Assembly: GCA_026706665.1 (NCBI GenBank)
Contig: JAPOYI010000240.1
Span: 1-52,297, forward strand
DNA: 52,297 nt
DNA from: Gammaproteobacteria bacterium
Lineage (GTDB): Bacteria > Pseudomonadota > Gammaproteobacteria > Pseudomonadales > Azotimanducaceae
Direction of reading: 5' to 3'
The first letter of the stretch is position 1, and every line of letters begins with the position of its first letter. This document shows positions 45,832-52,297 of this stretch, one piece after another. The position numbers and the translations under genes were made by a program. The notes under the pieces were generated by a model. It saw only the letters and a list, made by a program, of their open reading frames with translations, was not told where the DNA came from and did not search any database.

Positions 45832-46701
45832 TCACATCCCCGCGGCTTCCATGACCTCCGGGATTCGGCGCTCCCAGCCGATGGCCATGATGTGTACGCC
45901 CTGGCACATCGGGGCGACATCTCTCACGAGTCGGCCCGCCATTCGGATGCTTGTCCGGGCGACGTCCCCGGCACGCTCGAGTTCATCGGTCAGATGGTCG
46001 GGAACGACCACGCCTGGGATCGTCTCCGTCATGTAGCGCGCCTGCCTGGCCGACTTCAGCATGATGATGCCCGCCAGGACAGGCACGTCGAGAGCCTCGA
46101 CCCGCTTCATGAACGCCTCGAAACCGGACGGTTCGTACACGGCATTGGTCTGGAAGAACTGCGCCCCCGCCTCGATCTTCTTTTCCATGCGGGCGATTTC
46201 CCTGCCGAGGTCGGGTACCGCGACGTTGACGACGGCACCGCGGTAAAAGTCCGGCCCGTCCTTGAGGCGGTTGCCCGACAGGTCACGACCTGACGCCAGA
46301 CTGCCGGCCGCCTCCAGAATGTCCTCCGCGCCGAGATCGAAGACCGGTTTCGCTTCGGGATGGTCGCCGGCGGAAGGCGGGTCGCCGGTCATGCAAACGA
46401 TGTTGGCCACGCCCAGCGCGTGTGCGGCCAGCATGTCCGCCTGGATGGCCAGCCGATTCCGGTCCCGGCCGGCGATCTGCAAGGTGGACTCGATGCCGCG
46501 GTCGCCCAGCAGGTGCGCGACCGCCATCGGCGCCATCGCCATTCTCGACGCGGCCGAATCGGTCAGGTTGAAAGCGGTGACCAGGTGTCGCAGCGCTTCC
46601 CCGGCGTCGAACAGATCGCGCAGGTCGGTGCCCTTGGGCGGGTTCAGTTCCGCCGTGAGGGTGAATTCGTTGCCGGCAAGCGACTCCGACAGATTGCTCA
46701 T
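45832..46701 (-). CDS. methylenetetrahydrofolate reductase family protein
   Basis: A 289-residue TIM-barrel flavoprotein of the MetF family, which reduces 5,10-methylene-THF to 5-methyl-THF. The N-terminal LTAELNPPKG corresponds to the conserved Glu-containing strand. LTDSAASRMAMAPMAVAHLL and ANIVCMTGDPP follow, and FQTNAVYEP is the usual FxQT-like segment. It is more like the MetF-related group found with corrinoid or bacterial C1 genes than E. coli MetF, so the exact reaction is uncertain. It is convergent with dsbA (4 bp apart). The ATG at 46701 fits; the 118-bp gap upstream shows nothing. Confidence 0.85.
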   Translation of the reverse strand: MSNLSESLAGNEFTLTAELNPPKGTDLRDLFDAGEALRHLVTAFNLTDSAASRMAMAPMAVAHLLGDRGIESTLQIAGRDRNRLAIQADMLAAHALGVANIVCMTGDPPSAGDHPEAKPVFDLGAEDILEAAGSLASGRDLSGNRLKDGPDFYRGAVVNVAVPDLGREIARMEKKIEAGAQFFQTNAVYEPSGFEAFMKRVEALDVPVLAGIIMLKSARQARYMTETIPGVVVPDHLTDELERAGDVARTSIRMAGRLVRDVAPMCQGVHIMAIGWERRIPEVMEAAGM

Positions 46702-46819
46702 GCGCGAGAGTGTCCCGCAATACGGCGCAGTCGGCCAGCATCGAATGGGCCGGCAGCAGTGCCGGGCCGATCAACGCGCGGCGCGGGGGAAAGACCCGCA
46801 TTGACCAAGCCCGCAGGGA

Positions 46820-49800
46820 TCAGGACTCTTCGAACGAATGGGTGTCGATCCTCAGACTCGCGCTGTTCTCCGTCACGATCCGCTCCACCCGCTCGGGCAC
46901 TCCGTCGGGCACGCTGACTTCGATCTCGAGCGTGACCTTCACGTCCGAGCCCACCAGCGCGTCCAGATGCGACACGACCTCTTCCGCGATTCGACCCGCC
47001 TCCGGGCCGATTCGGGTATGGCTTAGCGTTGCGGTCGCGTGGAACCGCCTGGCCAGGGGCCTCCCGGGGACCGTTGGCTTCACCGGGAGATCCGGCTCGG
47101 GTGGCACGGGTGCGGGCCCCGGCTCGCCCGTATCATCCCGCACTTCAGCGTCGATCTGCCTGCGCGCCACCGCTGGCCGGACCAACAGGCCCCGACTGTC
47201 CGCGGCAACGGCGATGTCGCGCATGAAACGCAGTCCCCGGTAGCGCTTGCCGTCCTCGTCGAAGTCGTCCGCGAACGCGAACGCGTCGTGCTCCCAGGTC
47301 AACAGCCCCACCCCATCCCGGACCGCGCGGGACAGCACTTCGCCGCTCGTCAGCCTCGGCAGATACAGGTACTGCGCGAAGTCCTCGACCAATTGCCGGA
47401 CCGGGACATGGTCGCCGCGCCAAAGCGGCACCGTGTCCAGATGCAGGCGCAGCACGGTGGGACCGAGCTCCCCCACCAGCAGTTCCTCGCCAACAAGCCG
47501 CCTGCCGGCCCGGGCCGCGAGCGGACCCGACGCGGACAGGCTCAGCGATTTCCAGGACATCTCGGCATCCGGCGACTGCTGCTCGGGAACGAGCAGCCAT
47601 CTGTACGTCTCGGGGATCCGCGCTCGGACGGTTGCGTCCGCGGCTTCCTGTTGGGCGCGGGCCTGTCCGGCCTGGTGAGGATCGAGGTTGAGCCGCTCGA
47701 CGTCATTGATGATCGACTTCCAGGCAAGGAAACGCCGCAGCGCCTCGTCGAGTTCCTGGAATCGGGTCCGGTCGGCCGCGAGGAACACCAGCGCGTTGCG
47801 GAACAGCCTCGGCGCCGCGCCGCGCGACTCCAGCACCCTTGCCGCCAGGGCCTGCGCCGGGTTGTCGGCCCCGCGCGCGTAGTGCGTATCCGGCGGCAGC
47901 ACCACGAGCCGCGCGTCCCTTTCATCCGCCACGTCCGCCGGCGATTTCGCGAACGTGTGAATGCGCGCGAACGCGCCCCGTTCGCGAAGGTCGTCCCGCA
48001 AGCGGCTCTCCAGTTCGGATGCCACGGCGTCCGCGTCGCGACGGAGTTCCTCCGCCCGGTCCTCCGCCAGCTTGGCCACGGTCGGCTGCGTGTCGTACCA
48101 GTACCGCGTGCCGTCCTGGTAGAGATACGTGGCCCGAACCGCGAGGCGGCGAAGTCCGTCGCCAAAGACCGCAGGCACCTCCGTCGGCATAACGCAACCG
48201 AGCTTGATCCGCGTGTCCTCGATCCCGCGCCTCGCCGCCTCCGCGATCGGCGCCGAGCCCAGGTAGATCGTGCGTGCGACCCTTTGCGTGGCGCGGAGTT
48301 TGCCGAGATTGGGGGCGTCGCCATCGATCGCGACCGGCAGCGAGTTGAGGCCGTCGACATCTTTTCCGATCACGGGCGTCCAGTTGTCGGAGAGGTACCG
48401 GGTGAGTTCGTTCTGCACGCGCGGATTGTCCAGATGGACATTCCAGGGCTGTATCACGGGGCTGCGGTCGCCGGCTTCCCACAGGCTGTGGATCACCGCC
48501 GCCATCAGGCGCAGCACGCCGCGCGTGCGCTGGAACCTCGCAAGGGACGACCAGTCCGTATACAGCCGGTCGAAAACCTCCGGATGGATCGGATAGGACG
48601 CCTGGATGCGGCGCTCGTAGTCCAGCGACGCGCAGACCGCCGGAAACTCCGCGGCGTGCGTCCGGTAGAGATCGAAGAACGCCCGCGCGGTCACGTCCCT
48701 CTGCTTGAACGCTTCCTCGTCGGCCAGCGGCTTGAACAGCCGTCGCCTGACGATCTCGAAACCTTCCTCGGCGGTCGCCGGTCGCCAGGGCGACTCGACC
48801 CGGGCTATCACGTTGCGCAGTCGCTCGAGGGCGTCGCGGCCGCGTACCCCTCCCACCTCGGTGTCGTCAACATCTGCGCTCGCCCCGGCGCCCTGGTCCG
48901 ATGCCGGCAGCGACACCATCACCAGGCAATTCCCGGTCAGCTTCACCGCCTCGGTCAGCGCCTGCGCGAAAGTGAACTGCGTCTCGAACGTACCGCCCGG
49001 CAGACCCGGTTCATCGTGAAGCTGGCGGGCGTACGCTACCCATTCGTCGATCAATATCGCGCACGGTCCGTAGTCGTTCAGCAGATCGAGCAGCTTGTGT
49101 CCGGGATTGGTCGCGTGTTCGTCGTCGACGCGCACCCGCTCGTAGGCCTCCCGGCCGCCGAGCTGGTAGGCCAGCTCTCCCCAGAGCGTTCGCGCAACCG
49201 TTCCATCGGCCTTCGGCGCCGGATCGCCAGGCGATACCTGGGTACCGACCAGCACCACTCGCCGCACGGGTTCAACCTGGCTGACGCCCGCTTCTTCGAG
49301 CACCGCCTCCAATCCCGACACGGTCTTGACGTCGATGCCCGATAGCAGGTGGTATAGCGCCAGCATGGAGTGCGTCTTGCCGCCGCCGAAATTGGTCTGA
49401 AGCTGGATGACGGGGTCTCCATCCCCGCCCGAAAGACGCCGAATCGACCCCACCAACAAAGACTTGAGACTCGCCGTCAGGTACGTCCGCCGGAAGAACT
49501 CGACCGGGTCGCGGTACTCGTCAACGCCCTGGCCCCGATGCACCTGGCCCAGGTCGGCGGCGAATTCCGCCTGCTGGTAGCGACCGGTGGCGACGTCGTC
49601 ATGGGGCTCGATGACATCGCGCCACGCCTTGACGCCCGAGGTCGCCAGGGCATCCATCTGGCGGGAGGTCACGCGCCGGGTCTCGCCGCGCACCTGCTCG
49701 TCGAACACGAGGCGGCGAAGGTCCATCTTCATGCGCCCGACTTCGGCCGCCTGCGGCGCCGAAACCGCAGCCAGCAGGCGCTCCGCCGAGTCGAGGGCGC

Positions 49801-50125
49801 GGTCCGTGTCGTCGCTCGAAATACGCTCCTGGTGCGCCCACCTGTTGCGCCACTCGCGCAATTCCGATACCAGGCTGCGGCCGCTGTGCCCCAGGGTGTC
49901 CTGAAACACCTCGCGCCAGACGTCTGTCATGAGCCGCAGAAGCCCGGACACGTCCCACTGTTCTACCGGCCTGTCCGCGAGGCGCGGATCGTCCGCATAG
50001 CGCCGGATGCGTTCGATCGGCACCTGTCTCGACCGCGCCCTTATCTCGCGCTCCACGAACGGAGCGATTCCGCTGCGCAGCAACTCCAGCGCCTTGCCGA
50101 CGCGTTCGTGGTTGGTCGTAGCCAT
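46820..50125 (-). CDS. Swt1-type HEPN / DUF499 ATPase (candidate defence protein)
   Basis: A 1101-residue protein. Residues 1 to about 130 form a Swt1-like HEPN domain with an Rx4H element (Arg93...His98 in EWRNRWAHQE), the pattern of HEPN ribonucleases. A DUF499 P-loop region follows: Walker A NFGGGKTHS (245-253) and Walker B CAILIDEWVAY (355-365). A long C-terminal part ends GSDVKVTLEIEVSVPDGVPERVER. DUF499 proteins recur beside DUF1156 methylase-type proteins in candidate antiphage clusters. Here DUF1156 lies divergently at 52017, with two recombinases between. The ATG at 50125 has GGAG nearby. Only 85 bp separate it from the first recombinase. The HEPN-nuclease activity and the defence role are inferred. 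Confidence 0.85.
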   Translation of the reverse strand: MATTNHERVGKALELLRSGIAPFVEREIRARSRQVPIERIRRYADDPRLADRPVEQWDVSGLLRLMTDVWREVFQDTLGHSGRSLVSELREWRNRWAHQERISSDDTDRALDSAERLLAAVSAPQAAEVGRMKMDLRRLVFDEQVRGETRRVTSRQMDALATSGVKAWRDVIEPHDDVATGRYQQAEFAADLGQVHRGQGVDEYRDPVEFFRRTYLTASLKSLLVGSIRRLSGGDGDPVIQLQTNFGGGKTHSMLALYHLLSGIDVKTVSGLEAVLEEAGVSQVEPVRRVVLVGTQVSPGDPAPKADGTVARTLWGELAYQLGGREAYERVRVDDEHATNPGHKLLDLLNDYGPCAILIDEWVAYARQLHDEPGLPGGTFETQFTFAQALTEAVKLTGNCLVMVSLPASDQGAGASADVDDTEVGGVRGRDALERLRNVIARVESPWRPATAEEGFEIVRRRLFKPLADEEAFKQRDVTARAFFDLYRTHAAEFPAVCASLDYERRIQASYPIHPEVFDRLYTDWSSLARFQRTRGVLRLMAAVIHSLWEAGDRSPVIQPWNVHLDNPRVQNELTRYLSDNWTPVIGKDVDGLNSLPVAIDGDAPNLGKLRATQRVARTIYLGSAPIAEAARRGIEDTRIKLGCVMPTEVPAVFGDGLRRLAVRATYLYQDGTRYWYDTQPTVAKLAEDRAEELRRDADAVASELESRLRDDLRERGAFARIHTFAKSPADVADERDARLVVLPPDTHYARGADNPAQALAARVLESRGAAPRLFRNALVFLAADRTRFQELDEALRRFLAWKSIINDVERLNLDPHQAGQARAQQEAADATVRARIPETYRWLLVPEQQSPDAEMSWKSLSLSASGPLAARAGRRLVGEELLVGELGPTVLRLHLDTVPLWRGDHVPVRQLVEDFAQYLYLPRLTSGEVLSRAVRDGVGLLTWEHDAFAFADDFDEDGKRYRGLRFMRDIAVAADSRGLLVRPAVARRQIDAEVRDDTGEPGPAPVPPEPDLPVKPTVPGRPLARRFHATATLSHTRIGPEAGRIAEEVVSHLDALVGSDVKVTLEIEVSVPDGVPERVERIVTENSASLRIDTHSFEES

Positions 50126-50148
50126 AGATTCTCCTTGCAGCTCCGCCT

Positions 50149-50166
50149 CGGTCCCGGAGCGGACCG
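50149..50166. promoter_or_regulatory. inverted repeat in the divergent DUF499-recombinase promoter gap
   Basis: CGGTCC (50149-50154) and GGACCG (50161-50166) flank six bases in the 85-bp gap that must contain both divergent promoters. A GCTCCG/CGGAGC pair overlaps it. It could be an operator or a recombinase-binding core; it is short, so this is tentative. Confidence 0.3.
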
Positions 50167-50210
50167 GAAGAACTCCCGACCTCGCGTTCCGATGCGGATT
50201 CGCTTACATC

Positions 50211-51095
50211 ATGGAGCACGACACCTTGCATGAAAAGCCGCCGACCCTTCTGGGACCCCTCGCCGATTCCGTCATCCGCAGCCATTCGCGCCTCTGGAAG
50301 CCTCGCACACTAGCGGTCAACCGCTGCTATCTGCGCAATCAGATCCTGCCGTTCTTCGCCCGCCGGCCGGTGGCCGACGTCTCTCGTGGCGAGGTCCGCC
50401 GGTGGTTCGCCGGGCTGCGCGCCACGCCAGCGGCGGCCAACCGAGCCCTGCCCGTTCTCTCGACCGTCTTCCGCGAGGCGGAGCGCCTGGGGTTTCGTCC
50501 CGAAAACAGCAACCCCTGCGCGGGCATACGGCGGTATCGCACGCCGGGACGCAGCCGTTTCCTGACTCCCGCAGAAATACGTCGGATCGGCGCGGTGCTG
50601 GCCGAACGCGAACGCGATGCGCCCGATACAGTCGCGCTCGTTCGCCTTCTCATCCTCACCGGCTGCCGTCAGGGAGAGATCCGACACCTGCGCTGGCACG
50701 ACTACCGCGAAGGCAACCTGTACCTTCCCGACAGCAAGACCGGGCCGCGAACGGTGTGGCTTTCGGGTGCGAGCCGGCGTGTTCTGGCAGGTCTCGGCAG
50801 GAGGTCCGCCTGGGTCTTTCCCGCCCGGCGGAGCGACGGCCCCATGCGCACCGAGACCCTCTACCGGCGCTGGCGCGGCATTTGCCAGGCCGCCGACCTG
50901 CAGGACATGCGCCTTCACGACCTTCGGCACACTTACGCGAGCTTCGCGCTGAGCCGGGGCGAGACCGTGCCGACCATCGGCCGCCTTCTCGGGCATCGCG
51001 ACGCCGCGACCACGCTGCGCTATCTGCATTTCGACGATACCCGCGCGATGTTGGCGGTGCAGACCGTCGCCGCCGCCATGGCGCATGGGCCATGA
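50211..51095 (+). CDS. tyrosine recombinase/integrase 1
   Basis: A 294-residue site-specific recombinase with a short SAM-like N-terminal DNA-binding domain (WKPRTLAVNRCYLRNQILPFF; residues about 15-95). The complete catalytic domain has Arg153 (GCRQGEIRHLRW), Lys177 (DSKTGPR), His236 and Arg239 (LHDLRHTYAS), His262 (LLGHRD) and the nucleophile Tyr271 (TLRYLHF). All active-site residues are present. The ATG at 50211 is chosen because the N-terminal domain starts there. Its stop overlaps the start of a second recombinase (ATGA), and the DUF1156 gene follows that, so all three read as one operon divergent from DUF499. Confidence 0.92.
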   Translation: MEHDTLHEKPPTLLGPLADSVIRSHSRLWKPRTLAVNRCYLRNQILPFFARRPVADVSRGEVRRWFAGLRATPAAANRALPVLSTVFREAERLGFRPENSNPCAGIRRYRTPGRSRFLTPAEIRRIGAVLAERERDAPDTVALVRLLILTGCRQGEIRHLRWHDYREGNLYLPDSKTGPRTVWLSGASRRVLAGLGRRSAWVFPARRSDGPMRTETLYRRWRGICQAADLQDMRLHDLRHTYASFALSRGETVPTIGRLLGHRDAATTLRYLHFDDTRAMLAVQTVAAAMAHGP

Positions 51096-52030
51096 CGACG
51101 TTCGCCGATTTCGTGGCCTCCCCCTGGACGCCCGCATGCCATGAACCATGCAAGCCTTCCACCAGGCGCCGGGTCGAGAGTCTGCTGCGGACGCAACTGC
51201 TGCCCGAGTTCGGCGCGATGTGCCTTGCCCGGCTCGGCCACGAGAACATCCGCATATGGTTCGACCGCTACTCCAGGGTCGCGCCAGCCGGCGCGAATCG
51301 GGCCCTGGATGTGCTTTCGCAGATCCTGAATTTCGCCATCGAGTGCGGCCAACTGACTTCGAATCCCGCGCGCGCCATCCGACGCAACCCGCAATTCAGG
51401 AAGACGCGTTTCCTGACGCGCACCGAAATCGAGCGTCTCCACCGGGCCCTGGACGACCATCGCGGGCGCGGCTCCGGCGTTCAGCAGGCCGACATCATCC
51501 GCCTGCTCCTGCTGACCGGGTGCCGCAAGGGCGAATTGATCAACCTGCGCTGGGCGGAGGTCGGCGACGACAGGCTGGTCCTGACCGACTCCAAGACCGG
51601 CCCCCGAGCGGTCTTTCTCAGCGCCGCCGCCAAGGCGATCCTCGACAGGCAACCCCGCATCGGCGAGTACGTATTTCCGTCCTCGGCAGACCCTTCGACG
51701 TGCCGGTCGCCGGAACTCTCGCTCTGGCGAAAGGTCCGTCACGCCGCCAGCATCGACGACGTCCGTCTCCACGACCTGCGCCACACCTTCGCCAGTCACG
51801 CGGTCATGGCCGGCGTTCCCCTGCCCGTGGTGTCGCGGCTGCTGGGTCACTCGCAGATGCGCATGACGCTCCGGTATGCCCATGTGAGCGACAGGGAGAC
51901 GGAAGCCGCCGCCGAACGCATCGGATCGGCCATGTCCGCCACCCTGGCCGGCGCAGTACCGGCCCCTATGGTTGACGCGAATCGACCCTTCGCGGAGACT
52001 TCGCATTCGGAGGCGCATGGATTCCCCTGA
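51092..52030 (+). CDS. tyrosine recombinase/integrase 2
   Basis: A 312-residue paralogue of the preceding recombinase. N-terminal DNA-binding segment: [18 protein letters not shown]. Catalytic residues: Arg145 ([12 protein letters not shown]), Lys168 (DSKTGPRAV), His227 and Arg230 ([10 protein letters not shown]), His253 (LLGHSQ) and Tyr262 (TLRYAHV). The ATG at 51092 overlaps the previous stop by 4 nt. Its own 3' end overlaps the DUF1156 start by 14 nt, so translation of the methylase is probably tied to it. A pair of different recombinases with matching N-termini suggests a heteromeric enzyme acting on asymmetric sites, like XerCD. That is inference. Confidence 0.92.
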   Translation: MTTFADFVASPWTPACHEPCKPSTRRRVESLLRTQLLPEFGAMCLARLGHENIRIWFDRYSRVAPAGANRALDVLSQILNFAIECGQLTSNPARAIRRNPQFRKTRFLTRTEIERLHRALDDHRGRGSGVQQADIIRLLLLTGCRKGELINLRWAEVGDDRLVLTDSKTGPRAVFLSAAAKAILDRQPRIGEYVFPSSADPSTCRSPELSLWRKVRHAASIDDVRLHDLRHTFASHAVMAGVPLPVVSRLLGHSQMRMTLRYAHVSDRETEAAAERIGSAMSATLAGAVPAPMVDANRPFAETSHSEAHGFP

Positions 52031-52297
52031 GTCTTCATGGCCGTTCCATCGTGAGGGACTATTGCGCAGGAAACTGATTGAAGTCGCGCTGCCGCTCGAC
52101 GAGATCAATGCGGCCGGCGCGCGCGAGAAGTCGATCCGTCACGGGCACCCGTCCACTCTTCATCTATGGTGGTCCCGTAAGCCTTTGGCGGTTGCCCGGG
52201 CGGTGATTTTCGGCCAGTTGGTGGACGATCCGTCGTCGGTTCCGGAGGAGTTTCCGACGCCGGAGGATCAAGCCGTCGAGCGCGAGCGCCTGTTCGA
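52017..52297 (+). CDS. DUF1156 (adenine-specific methylase-type) protein, partial, cut by window end
   Basis: Only the first 93 residues are in the window, starting [16 protein letters not shown] at the ATG at 52017 with GGAGG just upstream. The segment [20 protein letters not shown], followed by [23 protein letters not shown] and [10 protein letters not shown], is the signature N-terminus of DUF1156 proteins. These are very large N6-adenine methylase-like proteins that partner with DUF499 ATPases. The catalytic DPPY-type motif lies beyond the window and is not seen. The gene overlaps recombinase 2 by 14 nt. Confidence 0.88.
   Translation, partial: MDSPESSWPFHREGLLRRKLIEVALPLDEINAAGAREKSIRHGHPSTLHLWWSRKPLAVARAVIFGQLVDDPSSVPEEFPTPEDQAVERERLF

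Noticed and set aside
47039-49345. 768-codon plus-strand frame
   Set aside because: It lies entirely antisense to the DUF499 ATPase gene and has the Arg/Pro/His-rich composition of a shadow frame.
50211-52030. RIT (recombinase in trio) element
   Set aside because: Only two recombinases are present and the next overlapping gene is DUF1156, not a third recombinase.
46820-52297. Assignment of the island as BREX or DISARM
   Set aside because: No PglZ, BrxC-length ATPase, PLD helicase or DUF1998 gene is visible; the HEPN/DUF499 plus DUF1156 signatures point to a different group.

Overview
The window looks like a chromosome segment of a GC-rich gammaproteobacterium. The supporting evidence is the E. 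coli-like order of the S10, spc and alpha ribosomal operons, and the neighbourhoods rpoZ-spoT-recG and polA-engB-cytochrome c4-dsbA. The species cannot be named from sequence alone.

Layout. (1) 0.2-2.7 kb: an alpha/beta hydrolase, a 12-repeat MORN protein, two tandem copies of a dispersed hairpin repeat (called R1 here) and a DUF1820 gene. (2) 2.8-17.1 kb, minus strand: rplQ-rpoA-rpsD-rpsK-rpsM-rpmJ-secY-rplO-rpmD-rpsE-rplR-rplF-rpsH-rpsN-rplE-rplX-rplN-rpsQ-rpmC-rplP-rpsC-rplV-rpsS-rplB-rplW-rplD-rplC-rpsJ. An intrinsic-terminator-like hairpin lies between rpsJ and rplC, and S17 and L17 carry unusual acidic extensions. (3) 17.1-19.8 kb: an interrupting cassette where tuf would be expected. 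It holds a C5-cytosine DNA methyltransferase with a strong promoter and a LexA-like box, an overlapping downstream ORF broken by an amber codon, and a TetR-type remnant. (4) 19.8-23.1 kb: fusA, rpsG and rpsL with a recognisable promoter. (5) 23.2-29.2 kb: an APC permease, a YwaF-like membrane protein, an acyl-CoA synthetase with a crotonase-fold partner, and a solitary RecF/OLD-like ATPase. (6) 29.3-34.8 kb: two tandem, paralogous MalT-like LuxR regulators. (7) 34.8-35.2 kb: a repeat island. (8) 35.2-46.7 kb: recG, spoT, rpoZ, cysC, a DUF2782 gene, polA (with an apparently dead proofreading domain), engB, cytochrome c4, dsbA and a MetF-like reductase. (9) 46.8-52.3 kb: a probable defence island.

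The defence island is the most notable region. A 1101-residue Swt1-type HEPN/DUF499 ATPase is divergent from a tight plus-strand operon. That operon contains two overlapping tyrosine recombinases and the start of a DUF1156 (adenine-specific methylase-type) gene cut by the window edge. DUF499 and DUF1156 are a known candidate antiphage pair; the two recombinases translationally linked to the methylase are the unusual part.

A second theme is structured dispersed repeats. R1 has three copies, with CCATGGAACA/TGTTCCATGG arms. R2 has three copies, each directly after a stop codon and in the sense direction of the upstream gene, with a hairpin that is kept by paired base changes. A perfect 20-bp inverted repeat also abuts one R2 copy.
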